This document shows positions 13,177 to 23,600 of a stretch of DNA of 44,929 nt, piece after piece; the first letter of the stretch is position 1; every line of letters begins with the position of its first letter. The position numbers were made by a program, and so were the translations under genes. The stretch is from Myxococcales bacterium. Its GTDB lineage: Bacteria > Myxococcota > Myxococcia > Myxococcales > Myxococcaceae. The stretch is taken from the NCBI GenBank assembly GCA_016191815.1, contig JACPVI010000056.1, forward strand, positions 1 through 44,929. The letters are read 5' to 3'. The notes beneath the pieces were generated by a model. That model worked only from the letters and a program-made list of their open reading frames with translations, was not told where the DNA came from and searched no databases.

Positions 13177-13284
13177 GCAGCCGTTCTAGCCTCTCTCGCC
13201 TCGGCGCACACCTCCTCGCCGAGGGCCGCCGCACCCCGCGACGTGGTATGAAAGCTCCGTCCCGGCCCCCTGAGGAGCGCATCC

Positions 13285-14796
13285 GTGCCCGCCAAGCCCG
13301 CCCTCGCCGATAGCCACCAGCTCCTCCAGCGCCGGGTCCAGAAGCTCACCTCCATCCTCGACGTGGCCAAAGCCATGACCGCGCAGCACGACCTCGAGGA
13401 GCTTCTGCAGCTCATCCTTCGCGAGGCGGCCAAGGTGGTGGAGGCGGACCGCTGCTCGCTGTTCATCCTCGATCGGCAGCGGAACGAGCTGTGGTCCCGA
13501 ATCGCCCAGGGCGCCTCGGGCGAAATCCGGGTGCCGCTCGGGGTGGGCATCGCCGGCACGGTCGCCAAGACCGGCGAGATCATCAACATCGTCGATGCCT
13601 ACTCGGACGACCGCTTCAATCGCAGCATCGACCTGACCATGGGCTACCGCACCAAGAGCATCCTCTGCGTGCCCATGCGCGACGCGAGGGGAGAAATCAC
13701 CGGCGTCCTCCAGGCCCTCAACGCGGTGGACGGCGCCTTCGACGCGGAAGACCAAGAGTTCCTCCTGGCCCTGGGCGCGCAGGCGGCGGTGGCCGTCGAG
13801 AACGCGGTGCTCCACGACGAGATCAACAAGCTCTTCGAAGGCTTCGTGAGCGCCTCGGTGGTGGCGATCGAGTCACGCGATCCCTCTACCGCTGGCCACT
13901 CGGGACGAGTGGCCTCGCTCACCGTCGGGCTGGCTGAAGCTCTGGAGCACCTGACCACCGGCCAGTACGCCGGCACCCGCTTCGCCGCCGCCGACATCCA
14001 GGAGATACGCTACGCTTCCCTGCTCCACGACTTCGGGAAAGTGGGAGTCCGGGAGCCGGTGCTGGTGAAGGCCGAGAAGCTCTACCCCCACGAGCTGGAG
14101 GTGCTGCGCCAGCGCTTCGACCTCGCCCGCAAGGACAGGCACCTCGAGTCATTCCGCCGCCGCTTCAAGGCGCTGGCGGCGCGCGGCGAGCGCTTTGCCA
14201 AGGAGATCGAAGAGGAGGAAGACGAGCTGCTCGCGCGCGAGCTGAAAGAGCTGGACGGCGCCTTCGAGTTCATCCTCTCCTGCAACCGCCCCACCGTGCT
14301 CGCGCAAGGGGGCTTCGAGCGGCTGGCGGGGATCTCGCAGGTGGGGTTCAACGACGCCCGCGGCGCGCCGCAGAAGCTGCTCCTGCCGAGTGAGGTCCAG
14401 GTCCTCTCCATTCCCAAAGGCTCGCTCTCCTCCCTGGAGCGGCGGGAGATCGAATCGCACGTGACGCACACCTTCCGCTTCCTGAGCCAGATTCCCTGGA
14501 CGAGGGCGCTGCGGCGCGTGCCGGACATCGCCTACGCCCACCACGAGAAGCTCGACGGGCAGGGCTACCCAAGGGCCATCCAGGCGGAGGAGATCCCCGT
14601 CCAGTCGCGGATGATGGCCATCTCAGACATCTACGACGCGCTCACTGCCTCCGACCGCCCCTACAAGAAGGCGGTGCCGCACGCGCTGGCGCTGGACATC
14701 CTCCGGAAGGAAGCCGAGCAGGGCCAGCTCGACAAGGAGCTGTTCCGCGTGTTCATCGAGGCGGACATCTCCAAGCGGTTCATCAAGGCGCGCTGA
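13285..14796 (+). CDS. GAF/HD-GYP protein with a long insertion in the HD domain
   Basis: A 503-residue cytoplasmic signalling protein starting at a GTG with GAGGAG about 8 bases upstream. A GAF domain covers roughly residues 17-180 (DRCSLFILDRQRNELWSRIA, then VPLGVGIAGTVAKTGE). It is followed by an HD-GYP phosphodiesterase domain of the cyclic-di-GMP-hydrolysing family: RDPSTAGHSGRVA, the HD pair in LLHDFGKVGV near residue 246, and HHEKLDGQGYP near residue 418. The distance from the HD pair to HHE is about 170 residues, roughly 110 more than usual. The insert is highly charged, with an EIEEEEDELLARELKE helix. The metal ligands appear intact, so it is probably active, with the GAF domain sensing a ligand. 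Confidence 0.88.
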   Translation: MPAKPALADSHQLLQRRVQKLTSILDVAKAMTAQHDLEELLQLILREAAKVVEADRCSLFILDRQRNELWSRIAQGASGEIRVPLGVGIAGTVAKTGEIINIVDAYSDDRFNRSIDLTMGYRTKSILCVPMRDARGEITGVLQALNAVDGAFDAEDQEFLLALGAQAAVAVENAVLHDEINKLFEGFVSASVVAIESRDPSTAGHSGRVASLTVGLAEALEHLTTGQYAGTRFAAADIQEIRYASLLHDFGKVGVREPVLVKAEKLYPHELEVLRQRFDLARKDRHLESFRRRFKALAARGERFAKEIEEEEDELLARELKELDGAFEFILSCNRPTVLAQGGFERLAGISQVGFNDARGAPQKLLLPSEVQVLSIPKGSLSSLERREIESHVTHTFRFLSQIPWTRALRRVPDIAYAHHEKLDGQGYPRAIQAEEIPVQSRMMAISDIYDALTASDRPYKKAVPHALALDILRKEAEQGQLDKELFRVFIEADISKRFIKAR

Positions 14797-14813
14797 CCGA
14801 CGAGGCTCGGCCA

Positions 14814-17800
14814 TCAACCGCAGGCGCCACCCTGGCAGCGCGCCGGCGCCTTGCAGTCGGAGTCGAAGGCGCAGCTGTTCCGGCAGCTGCCGTTCACGTC
14901 GCAGGTGTAGCTGCCGCAGTCGCCATGCGGATCCGTCCCCGGGCGTGCTGCGGAACAGGAGCCGGGCACCTGGCCGTCGCAGGTGCGGCAGGCACCGGAG
15001 CAGGCCGCCGACGCGCAGCACACCCCGTCGGTACAGTTGCCGCTCTGGCACTGGCTGGCCCTGAGGCAACGGCTGCCAAATGGGAGGTCCCCCACGCACG
15101 CCAGGCCGCTGCAGTGCGCCGCTGGGGCGCAGTGCGAATCGACCGCACAGCTCGAGCGGCAACTCCCAGAAGTGCCGCCGCACACGTACGGCGCGCAGCT
15201 CGGCGCTCCCCAAGCTCCCGCCGGCAACCGGGTGCAGCTCCCGGGCGTGGAATCACACACCTCGCAGGAGCCGGTGCACGCCCCATCGCAGCAATAGCCG
15301 TCCACGCAGTGCCCGGAGGTGCACTCCACCGCAGACGAGCAAGCGCTGCCCTTCGGCTTTTTCGGGGCACAGCTCGATCCGGTGCAGTAATGGCTCGCCT
15401 TGCACTCCGCTCCGGTGCCGGAGCAGCCCGAAAAGCACGCCCCACTCCCGTCGCAGACGTATCCGCCACACTCGTTGGCCGGATCCGTCCCCCTCGCGCT
15501 GGACTCGCAGAGGCCGCTCCCCGCCTGGCACCGCCGGCATTCCCCCGTGCAGCCGCTCGCGCAGCACACTCCGTCGGCGCAGGCGCCGCTCAGGCATTCG
15601 ACCGCGGCGGCACAAGAGAGGCCGTCCGCCTTCTTCGGCCGACAGCTTCCCGACGAATCGCAGTAGCTCCCGGCGACGCAATGCGCCTGGACGAGGCAAC
15701 TTCCCGGGCAGGTCGAGGTGCCCCGGCAAAGGTAGGGCGAGCAGGAGGGGCTGCCGGTGCGCCCGTCCGACAAGGAGAGGTTGGTGCACAGGCCCTGGAA
15801 CCCGGCGAGGTCGCAGGAATCGCACTGGCCTCCGCAGACCGCGTTGCAGCATCGGCCGTCGACGCACAACCCGGAGGCGCACTGGCCGGCGCTGGAGCAC
15901 GCCACTCCGATTGGGGCCTTGGCCAGGCAGGCGGGAGGCTGGGCGCCAAGGTCGCACCGGTTCCCTATCTTGCAGTCCGCGTCCGAGCCACACGGAGAAG
16001 CGCAGCCGCCAGCTCCGGCGCAATACGCGAGTCCGCACTCGCCTTCCGGGTCGGTGCCGCTCGCCACCGACCCGCAGCTCCCGGAGGCGTCGCAGGCTTG
16101 GCAGGGGCCGGCGCACGAGGAGGTGCAGCACACTCCGTCCACGCAATAGCCGCTTGCGCATTCGGCGGCGCGTTGGCAGGGCGAGCCGTCGGCGCGCTTC
16201 TGCCGGCACGCGGCCAAGGGCGGTGAAAAGTCACAGTAGGCCGTCGCCTCGCAGCTCGCGTCCGAGGTGCAAGGAGACAGGCACGAGAAGGAGGCGGTGC
16301 AGAACGTGAGCGGGCACTCCGCTTCCGGGTCAGTGCCGCCGGGATACCCGCTGCACCTGCCCTCGCGGCCAGAGAGGTTGCAGGACTGGCACCGCCCCGA
16401 GCACGGCCCGTCGCAGCACCTGCCGTCGGCGCAGAACCCCGAGACGCACTCATCGCCGGCGCCGCAGCTCGCCCCCACCGCCTGATCAGGCACGCACGAG
16501 CCCGACCGGCAATGGAAGGGTGCCTCGCATTCGGCCTGGGTAGCGCAAGTCGCGTTGCACGCCCGCGCTCCGTTGCAGGAAAGCCCGCCTTGGCACTCCG
16601 AGGAGCTGTCCGTCCCGGCAGCGATGGGAGAGCAACTTCCCGCCGCGCCGGGCAAGTCGCAGGCCTCGCACGGCCCCGCGCAGGAGGAGCCGCAGCAGAC
16701 GCCGTCGGCGCAGTAGCCGGAGGTGCATTGGTTGGAGGCGTAGCAGAACTGGCCGACCGCCCGCTTCGGCGCGCAGGCTCCGAGGTTGCAGAACCCGCTC
16801 ACGCCGCACTGCGAGTCGGTGGCGCAGGGCGCCCCGCAGGCGGACAGGCCGTTGCAGAGGTTTCCGCCGCACTCCGAGGCGGGATCCGTTCCCGCCGGCA
16901 CCGGCAGGCAGGCGCCCAGCCCCGGGTCGAAGTTGCAGGCCTCGCAGGGCCGGTCGCAGAGCGCGCTGCAGCACACCCCGTCGGCACAGAAGCCCGACTG
17001 GCACTGGACGCCGCCGTCGCACACCGCGCCGGTGGCCCGAAGCGCGATGCAGCCTCCGTCCGCGCAGCCGAACCCCATCTCGCAGTCGGAGGCGATGGCG
17101 CAAGCGGTGCGGCAGCCACTCCCCCCGTCCGGCAAGAGGCCGGTGCAGGCGAGACCACCGGCGCAGTCCCCCTCGGGGTCCGTCCCCGCCGGGGAAGCGG
17201 AGCAGGCCCCGCTCCGGCCCGCGACGATGCAGCTCCGGCAGGCGCCGGAGCAGGGCCGGTCGCAGCAGACGCCGTCGATACAGAAGGTAGAGGCGCACTC
17301 CCCTGCGTCGGCGCAGCCGACGCCCAGCGCCTTGCCGGGGATGCACGCGCCGAGCTGGCAGAGGAAGCCGGATTCGCACTGGGCGGCTCCAATGCAGCTC
17401 GCGTGGCAGGCGCCCGTGCCGTCGCAGGCGAGCCCTCCGGGGCACTCGCCAAACGGATCCTGCCCCGCCTGGATGAAGCTGCAGCTCCCCGCCGCGCCAC
17501 CGAGGTTACAGGCTCGGCAGCTCCCCGCGCAGGTGGAGTTGCAGCAGAAGCCGTCCACGCAATCGAGGCCGGCGGCGCACTCCCGCGTCCTGGCGCAACT
17601 CGCCCCTTGCGCCTTGAGCGGGAGGCAGCCGGACGCCCCTGCGCAGTACGCCGACGCCTTGCAGTCCCGGTCGTCGCCGCAAGGGCCGGAGGCGCAAAGC
17701 CCGTCGGCGCGACAGGCGTAGGCGCCCGGACACGACCCGGGGAAGCCCCAGGCGTGCGGCAGACACAGCCCCAAGTACCCGGGGAAATCGCACGAGCGGC

Positions 17801-19112
17801 ACGGAGTGCCTTGGCAATCGCTCTCGCAGCACAACCCGTCGGCGCAGAAGGCGGCCACGCACTCGGCGCCCGCGCCGCAGGGATTCCCGGAAACCTTCCT
17901 CGCCGCGCATCCGCCGCCGGCGCCGCAGTAGTACCCGGCGGCACAAGGGGCAGCAGGGCCGCACGCAGATGGGCAGCTCGCGGTCTGCCCGCAGGCCTGG
18001 CCGGGCGCGCAGGAGGGAGCGGGCGTCCCGCCGGGGCCGGCCGGCGAGCACGAGCCCGGCACCGACCCGTTGCAGCTGTCGCACGGCCCGGAGCAGGCGG
18101 AGGAGCAGCACAAGCCGTCCACGCAGAGGCCGCTCTGGCATTCGTTTCCGGAGGCGCAGGCATCTCCTTGGGCGCGGCGGGGAACACAGAGGCCGCCCTG
18201 GCAGAAGGCGGAGCTCCGGCACTCGGCGTCGGTCCCGCAGCTCGTCGCGCAGCTTCCCGAGAGGCACGCGTACGCTCCGCACGATGCTTGCGTCTCCGGG
18301 CACCCGCCGGCGCCGTCACAGGCCCGAGTGACGAGCGCTGAGTCGCGCGAAGCGCACCACGGCCAGCGGCAGGGCGTACCCACCGGGACATAGGCGCAAG
18401 CGCCCGCGCCGTCGCAGCTCGCCCCGCACGTCCCGCCGGGGCCGCACTCGGCCTGCGGATCCTGCCCGGCAGGAATCGGGCTGCAGCTCCCTTCCTTGCC
18501 CGCGAGCAGGCAGGACTCGCAGCGGCCTCCGCAGGGCCGGTCGCAGCAGACTCCGTCGGCGCAGTATCCGGAGGCGCAGGCGGCTCCGGAGCCGCAGAGG
18601 CTGCCGCTGGGCAGCTCCGCCTCGCACGCTCCACTCCTGCAGCTGGCGGAAGCCGCGCATTCGGCCGGCACCGAGCAGCGCGACAGGCAGGCGCCGCTTC
18701 GGCAGGCGTACGGAGCGCAAGGAGCCAAAAGCAGGCCGCACGCTCCCTTGCCGTCGCAGGCCGCGCGTTGGACCGAGTCGGCTGCGCACACCCGCTCGCC
18801 GCAGCTCTTCTCCGCCCCGGGATAGCGGCAGGCGCCCTGGCCATCGCACGCGCCACCGCAAATCCCCGCGGCGCAGGCGTGTCGGAGGTCCCTCCCGTCG
18901 GGGACCGGGGCGCACAGGCCTTCCGAGCCCGACACCGCGCACGAGAAGCAAGCGCCCTCGCAAGCGCTCTCGCAGCAGACGCCGTCCACGCAGAAGCCCG
19001 AGGCGCACTCCCCGCCTTGGCTGCAGAGAGTCCCGGGGGCGGCGGCCTGGGGCCTCGGACAGGCGGCGAGGAGCGCGCAAGCACCCATCAGCGCGACCGC
19101 CCAGCGTACCAT
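14814..19112 (-). CDS. Giant cysteine-rich repeat lipoprotein
   Basis: A 1432-residue protein with a lipoprotein signal (MVRWAVALMGACALLAAC; the cysteine at residue 18 is the likely lipidated residue). The rest is built from about 14 repeats, each roughly 90-110 residues, with the signature C-x-S-G-x-C-x-D-G-x-CC followed by C-x-G-x-C-x-S-C and then a CSP/GTDPEGEC-type loop. Cysteine content is extreme and spacing regular, implying disulfide-stacked modules outside the cytoplasm. Similar repeats are common in myxobacterial surface proteins, but I know of no defined function. It converges with the HD-GYP gene, 17 bp apart. It is probably a cell-surface adhesin or shield; this is inference. Confidence 0.8.
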   Translation of the reverse strand: MVRWAVALMGACALLAACPRPQAAAPGTLCSQGGECASGFCVDGVCCESACEGACFSCAVSGSEGLCAPVPDGRDLRHACAAGICGGACDGQGACRYPGAEKSCGERVCAADSVQRAACDGKGACGLLLAPCAPYACRSGACLSRCSVPAECAASASCRSGACEAELPSGSLCGSGAACASGYCADGVCCDRPCGGRCESCLLAGKEGSCSPIPAGQDPQAECGPGGTCGASCDGAGACAYVPVGTPCRWPWCASRDSALVTRACDGAGGCPETQASCGAYACLSGSCATSCGTDAECRSSAFCQGGLCVPRRAQGDACASGNECQSGLCVDGLCCSSACSGPCDSCNGSVPGSCSPAGPGGTPAPSCAPGQACGQTASCPSACGPAAPCAAGYYCGAGGGCAARKVSGNPCGAGAECVAAFCADGLCCESDCQGTPCRSCDFPGYLGLCLPHAWGFPGSCPGAYACRADGLCASGPCGDDRDCKASAYCAGASGCLPLKAQGASCARTRECAAGLDCVDGFCCNSTCAGSCRACNLGGAAGSCSFIQAGQDPFGECPGGLACDGTGACHASCIGAAQCESGFLCQLGACIPGKALGVGCADAGECASTFCIDGVCCDRPCSGACRSCIVAGRSGACSASPAGTDPEGDCAGGLACTGLLPDGGSGCRTACAIASDCEMGFGCADGGCIALRATGAVCDGGVQCQSGFCADGVCCSALCDRPCEACNFDPGLGACLPVPAGTDPASECGGNLCNGLSACGAPCATDSQCGVSGFCNLGACAPKRAVGQFCYASNQCTSGYCADGVCCGSSCAGPCEACDLPGAAGSCSPIAAGTDSSSECQGGLSCNGARACNATCATQAECEAPFHCRSGSCVPDQAVGASCGAGDECVSGFCADGRCCDGPCSGRCQSCNLSGREGRCSGYPGGTDPEAECPLTFCTASFSCLSPCTSDASCEATAYCDFSPPLAACRQKRADGSPCQRAAECASGYCVDGVCCTSSCAGPCQACDASGSCGSVASGTDPEGECGLAYCAGAGGCASPCGSDADCKIGNRCDLGAQPPACLAKAPIGVACSSAGQCASGLCVDGRCCNAVCGGQCDSCDLAGFQGLCTNLSLSDGRTGSPSCSPYLCRGTSTCPGSCLVQAHCVAGSYCDSSGSCRPKKADGLSCAAAVECLSGACADGVCCASGCTGECRRCQAGSGLCESSARGTDPANECGGYVCDGSGACFSGCSGTGAECKASHYCTGSSCAPKKPKGSACSSAVECTSGHCVDGYCCDGACTGSCEVCDSTPGSCTRLPAGAWGAPSCAPYVCGGTSGSCRSSCAVDSHCAPAAHCSGLACVGDLPFGSRCLRASQCQSGNCTDGVCCASAACSGACRTCDGQVPGSCSAARPGTDPHGDCGSYTCDVNGSCRNSCAFDSDCKAPARCQGGACG

Positions 19113-19183
19113 GCCGGCTGACGTTAGCAGGGCGACCGGGCGCGGCGCAGCCGGATGATCCCACCGTCACGGTCCCGGTCTTC

Positions 19184-19939
19184 TCAGCCGCGGAGGAGCA
19201 CCCGGAGGTTCTGCCGCTCCCAGCGCAGGGCAGCCTCGTAGTAGGGGAACTGCCGCTCGCGCAGGCGGAAATCCCTCGGGTGGTGCACCTTCCTGGACCT
19301 GCCGCTCGAGGGGAAGAGCTGGTGCAGCATCTCGTGGAAGACGATGAACTCGACGAAGAAGGCGGGCACCTCCGGGCGGTCGAGCGCGGGGTGGATGCGG
19401 ATCTCCTTGGTCTGGTGGTCATACACCCCGAGCCGAATGGACTTCCGGCGGCGGCGGCCGGGCATCCGGCCCCAGCCGATCTTCGCCTGGATGGCGTAGA
19501 GGAAGTGGGCCTGGTTCACCCTTTCGTAGATGGCCTGGAGATCGAAGTACCTCCCCCGCGGGTTCAGCTCGGAGTCCGGGTCACCATCGCGGCGGATGAG
19601 CGGCTGGCGCCCACGGATGTAGTCGTCCAATACCGGCCCGGCGCTCCTTTGGCCCCGCCCGGCGTAGTCGGCGATCGCGCACACCACCCTCTCCGGGGCA
19701 TCGAGGAACATGTGATGCACCCTCAGCCGCAAGGAGGAAGTCGCCCTCCGAAAGCTCACCATGGTCGAGCGGTTGTCGGTCACCGACAGCCGCACCGCCA
19801 TGCCGAGCTGGCTGGAGATGCGGTGGGCGAGGTGGTCGGCCTTGAAGAGAATCTCCTCGCGAGTCGGCAGGGGGCGAGTGCCCGTCGCGCGCGCGAGCTG
19901 AGGATCGAAGAGCGAGAGCTGAAATGGCGCGGTGTGCAC
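19184..19939 (-). CDS. SprT-like zinc metalloprotease-fold protein
   Basis: A 251-residue protein with H202-E203-x2-H206 (FIVFHEMLHQLFP) and a following HHPRDFR around 219-225 that supplies the third histidine, as in SprT/Spartan-like domains. Upstream are KIGWGRMPGRRRRKSIRLGV and EIRIHPALDRPEVP, which match the family's strand region before the active helix. The N-terminal 100 residues are an additional region I do not recognise. It starts with GTG at 19939. No signal peptide. It lies 60 bp downstream of the YkgJ-like gene on the same strand, possibly in one transcript. The substrate is unknown; eukaryotic relatives cut DNA-protein crosslinks. Confidence 0.75.
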   Translation of the reverse strand: MHTAPFQLSLFDPQLARATGTRPLPTREEILFKADHLAHRISSQLGMAVRLSVTDNRSTMVSFRRATSSLRLRVHHMFLDAPERVVCAIADYAGRGQRSAGPVLDDYIRGRQPLIRRDGDPDSELNPRGRYFDLQAIYERVNQAHFLYAIQAKIGWGRMPGRRRRKSIRLGVYDHQTKEIRIHPALDRPEVPAFFVEFIVFHEMLHQLFPSSGRSRKVHHPRDFRLRERQFPYYEAALRWERQNLRVLLRG

Positions 19940-19999
19940 GGCAGCGGGAATCCTACCCCCGCGACGAAGAGACTCAAGCCACAGCCGGGCTCTTGGCGT

Positions 20000-20584
20000 T
20001 CAGTGTCTCGTGCGGCGCTTGCGCACGACTTGCGCGCGCGGGTGCGCTTGGACCTCGCGCCTCAGGCGCTCTCCCAGCGACTCGACTTCCGTGCGGGTTT
20101 TTCCCAACGCCGCGAGCACCTCTTCCATCGAGCTGGCCTCTTCCACCGCGAGGCAGGCGTCCCGTCCCGAGCGCTGCGCCGCCGAAACTCCGCCGTGCCG
20201 CTCCACCTGGAGGCTCCAGCTCCCGTCGGGCCAGAGCTCGAACGGATACAACCGGCACGCGGTGGGCCGCGAGTCTTCGGGCAGCGTGCATCCGTGCGTT
20301 CCGAGCAGCACGCACGCGGATCGCCCTGTCCTCGAGCGCCAGCGCAAGGTGAGCCTTCGCGGTGCGGAGCGGAAGTAGCCCAGGTACAACGGACGGCGTT
20401 CCTCGTAGGCGTGGGCCTCCTCGGCGGTGAGCCACTCCTCTTCGCAGAAGCGCTTCCGGAGGAGCCCGGTGGCCCGCTCGATGAGGGCGACGTCGGCGTC
20501 GGTGAGGGTGGCGAGCGATTCGCCTTCTCCCACCTCGCAGCAGGCGCCCAACACCGCTGCGCATCTCGCGCACACGCTGGACAT
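20000..20584 (-). CDS. YkgJ-family cysteine-cluster protein
   Basis: A 194-residue protein with the YkgJ/Fli-like zinc or iron-binding cysteine cluster: SSVCARCAAVLGACCEV at the N terminus and a second half GTHGCTLPEDSRPTACRLYPF, the typical C-x-L-x3-RP-x2-CRxYPF motif. The C terminus is basic. Function of the family is unknown; metal binding is expected. The start is an ATG at 20584 that lies just beyond the terminator of the metalloprotease operon. The SprT-like gene follows after 60 bp. Confidence 0.8.
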   Translation of the reverse strand: MSSVCARCAAVLGACCEVGEGESLATLTDADVALIERATGLLRKRFCEEEWLTAEEAHAYEERRPLYLGYFRSAPRRLTLRWRSRTGRSACVLLGTHGCTLPEDSRPTACRLYPFELWPDGSWSLQVERHGGVSAAQRSGRDACLAVEEASSMEEVLAALGKTRTEVESLGERLRREVQAHPRAQVVRKRRTRH

Positions 20585-20590
20585 GGCGAC

Positions 20591-20623
20591 AAAAAAAACG
20601 CCCGGGCGGCATCCACCCGGGCG
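20591..20623 (-). terminator. Intrinsic terminator of the metalloprotease operon
   Basis: On the minus strand a GC-rich stem (CGCCCGGG pairing with CCCGGGCG) with a short loop is followed by eight T residues (20591-20598). It is about 25 bp after the stop at 20648. Confidence 0.92.
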
Positions 20624-20647
20624 CTTCGGAATCAGCTCAGCAAAGGC

Positions 20648-23600
20648 CTACCAGGCGGTGCCGAAGATGTTGTAGAGGCCGCGCATGATCTCCAGGCTGC
20701 GCACCGCCTCGCGAGTCTTCGCCTCCCAGAGGGCCTTCTCGCTCGGGGTGGTGGCCTGGTCCCACTTGGTCTTGTAGTTGCGGGCGTTGATGATGAGCTG
20801 CGGAGCCGCGGTGACCTTGGTGGCGCCGGTCTGCTTGAGAGCGGCGTAGATGTAGCCGCCGAACGGATCGGCGAACTGCTCCACCTCGTAGCCGGCGGCC
20901 GGGGTGAGCTGCTCGCCGGAGCCGAGCCGGAACACCTGGTTGTAGCTGGCGAACTCCTGGTTGAAGTTCTCGGTGAAGTAAGCCATGCCCCACACCTCGC
21001 TGTAGAAGCGGGTGCTCCAGGTGGGCGAGGCCTCGACCTTCTCCAGCGGGAGCGGGTTGCCGGTGGTGTCGACCGGGGTCGGCGTGCGCGGCGGGTAGTT
21101 GAAGTTCGCGATGTAGTCCTCGCCGCGAACGAAGTTGGGCGGCACCACCGTGGCCAGGCCGTTGCCGGTCTTGAGCAGGCCGGCGGCGTACCTGGGCCGA
21201 TCGTCGATCCACACCGAGCTGAAGGTGTCGGCCAGCTCGCGGTTGAAGGTCATGTAGTAGGGCAAGGAGTAGCGGAGCGCATCGGCGCCGCGGTCGACGC
21301 CGAGGAAGTTGGTCTCGCTGCTGGTGAGGGCGAACAGCGCCACCACCTGGTCCCAGAAGTGGCCGATCTCGTTGACGCGGCCGAAGTAGTCCATGCCCTC
21401 GTCATCGTAGAGGGTGTACATGGTCTTGCCGGGGCCGCGGGGGACGTAGACCACGTCGGTGTAGCCCTGGGCCTTCATGTCGGTGATGAAGGTCGCCTCG
21501 CGGGCCGCGGTGAAGCGGCCGTTGTAGGGGTTGTTGCCGGGGAGGTGCACCCAGGTGCCGCTGGGCAGCTTGCCGTGGTAGCCGGCCGAGGGGGTGGAGA
21601 GCTGCTGGACGAGGAAGTTGGTGCTGTCGATCACCGCCATGGTCCAGTAGTTCTGGAAGATGGGGTCTCCCACGCCGAACCACTCCTCCATCTGCTCGGT
21701 GCTGATCTGGTACCAGTTCTGCAGCCAGTAGATGTTGAACAGCCACTGCTGGTAGACGTTGGGCAGGTTGCCCAGGTAGCGGCCCTCGATGCGCTGCAGG
21801 TAGGTGGAGGGGCCGAAGCAGCTGTCGTCGTAGCAGGCCAGCCGGTCGCGGCGGAAGCTGTTGAAGGCGTAGTACTCCTTGTACCGGCTGATCCAGTCCT
21901 GGGTCATCTCGAACACGTCCGCGCCGGCGTCCCACCGGTTGCAGGCGATGTTGGCGCCGACCTCGTAGTCGGAGCAGTACATGTAGGGCACCTCGACCGG
22001 GGCGTTGCGCGCCACCTTGCCGACGATGTCCCGCGCCTTCTCCCAGTCGGGCGCGCTCCAGCCTCCGAAGCGGAGGTTCCACTGGTGCACCTCGTTCTCG
22101 ATCTTCCCGTACACCGCCTCCATCTCGCTCCACTTGCGGAAGGAGCGGTTGTGCATGCGCTTGATGCCCTCATCGAGCGCCGCCTCGAAGCCCTTGTCCA
22201 AGGTGGAGCGGTCGGCGAAGTGGAAGGGCAGCGTGGTGTAGTGGAACCGGTCGGTGTAGAAGTTGGAGACCGGAGTGTAGTGCTCGACCTGGGCGAGCGG
22301 CAGCTCCACCTGGGCGCCGCGGACCACCATCGGCTTGGCCAGGTTCTCGGTGGGCACCGAGATGTTGGGGCTGTCGTAGTCCTGGCGGGTCTGGTTGAAG
22401 ACCTCGACCCAGCCGGGCTCTCCGCCGCCGGCGTAGGCGAAGAGGATGGCGGCGTCGTCGTACTTGCCGATCCCGCGCACGTCGGAGTTGATGCGCGAGG
22501 CGTAGTCCATGACGGTCGAGTACTGGTACTCGTGCATCTGGGCGTCCATCTGGGCCTGGTTGGGCTTGGAGGCATCGAGCAGGTTCTGCGGGCTGCTCGG
22601 GAGCACCCGCTGCCCGCCCACCAGGACGCCGATGGTCTGCTTGCGCAAGTCCCAGTAACCGTCGACGAAGTTCATCGCGTCGAAGGAGCCCACGAAGTTG
22701 TGGGTGAGGCCGACGGTGTGGCCGATCTCGTGCTCGGTCACCGCCCGGAAGGCGGCGATGCGGATCTCGTTCCACACCTCGTCGCGGGCGATGCGGCGGG
22801 CGTCCTCGTCGGTCTTGCCCTGGGCCTTCAGCTCGGCGAAGCGCTTGTCGTAGAAGACCTTCATCTTCTTGGCGAAGCCGACCATCCCCTCGTCGAGGAA
22901 CTCGGCGAGGTAGGCGCAGCCGTTGTGGGGGAGCGTGCTGGCCTTGACGACGCGGTCCTGGCGCAGCTTCTCCATCTCGCCGGTGCGGAGGATGGTCTCG
23001 CGCGCCACCTGGCGATAGAGGGTGGCGTCGGTCTGGAGCCGCCGGCCGAACTCGCCGCCCGGGGCCATGGAGAGCACCATCGAGCGGACCTCGGGCTGGT
23101 TGAGGATCTCCGACTCGAGGGCGGGGCTCTTGGAGATGAGCTCGGCGACCACCTTCCGGCGGTTCTGCAGGGCGAGCGGCGGGTGGCCGGTCTTCACCAT
23201 CGCGTCCACCTGGGCCTTGAGGTTGCCGCGGATGCGGGCGTAGGAGGCCAGCGGGACCTGCGGCTCCGAGGTGAGGCCCTGCTGCGAGCTCCACGGTCCG
23301 GAGGGCGGCCGCCGGGGGTCGGTGGCGTTCAGGTGCTCGAAGACGTACTCCTTCACGTTCTTGCCGGCGATCAACTCGTCGATGGTGAGGTCGCCGTTGA
23401 GCAGGTCGACGATGGACTGCGCGTCGCCGGCCCAGGTGTCGAGCGCGGCGCCGTAGATGTTGGCCACGCCCTGGACGATCTCGCCGGTCTCCGGATCAGG
23501 CGCGGACGGCCCGAGGCCCAAGGGCCCGTAGATCTGAGGCTGGTCGATCCAGGGGATGAGGTTGTAGCGGAGGTCGCCCAGGCGGACCGACAGTCCCTCG

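Noticed and set aside
12164-13282. Glycine-rich 372-codon minus-strand frame over the rpe region
   Set aside because: Out of frame with rpe, low complexity, no motif.
14925-18341. Long plus-strand frames opposite the cysteine-rich protein
   Set aside because: Periodic antisense of the repeat; no signal peptide or domain.
14814-19112. Regular repeats considered as a CRISPR-like or tandem DNA array
   Set aside because: The periodicity is at the protein level with variable DNA spacing and no unique spacers.
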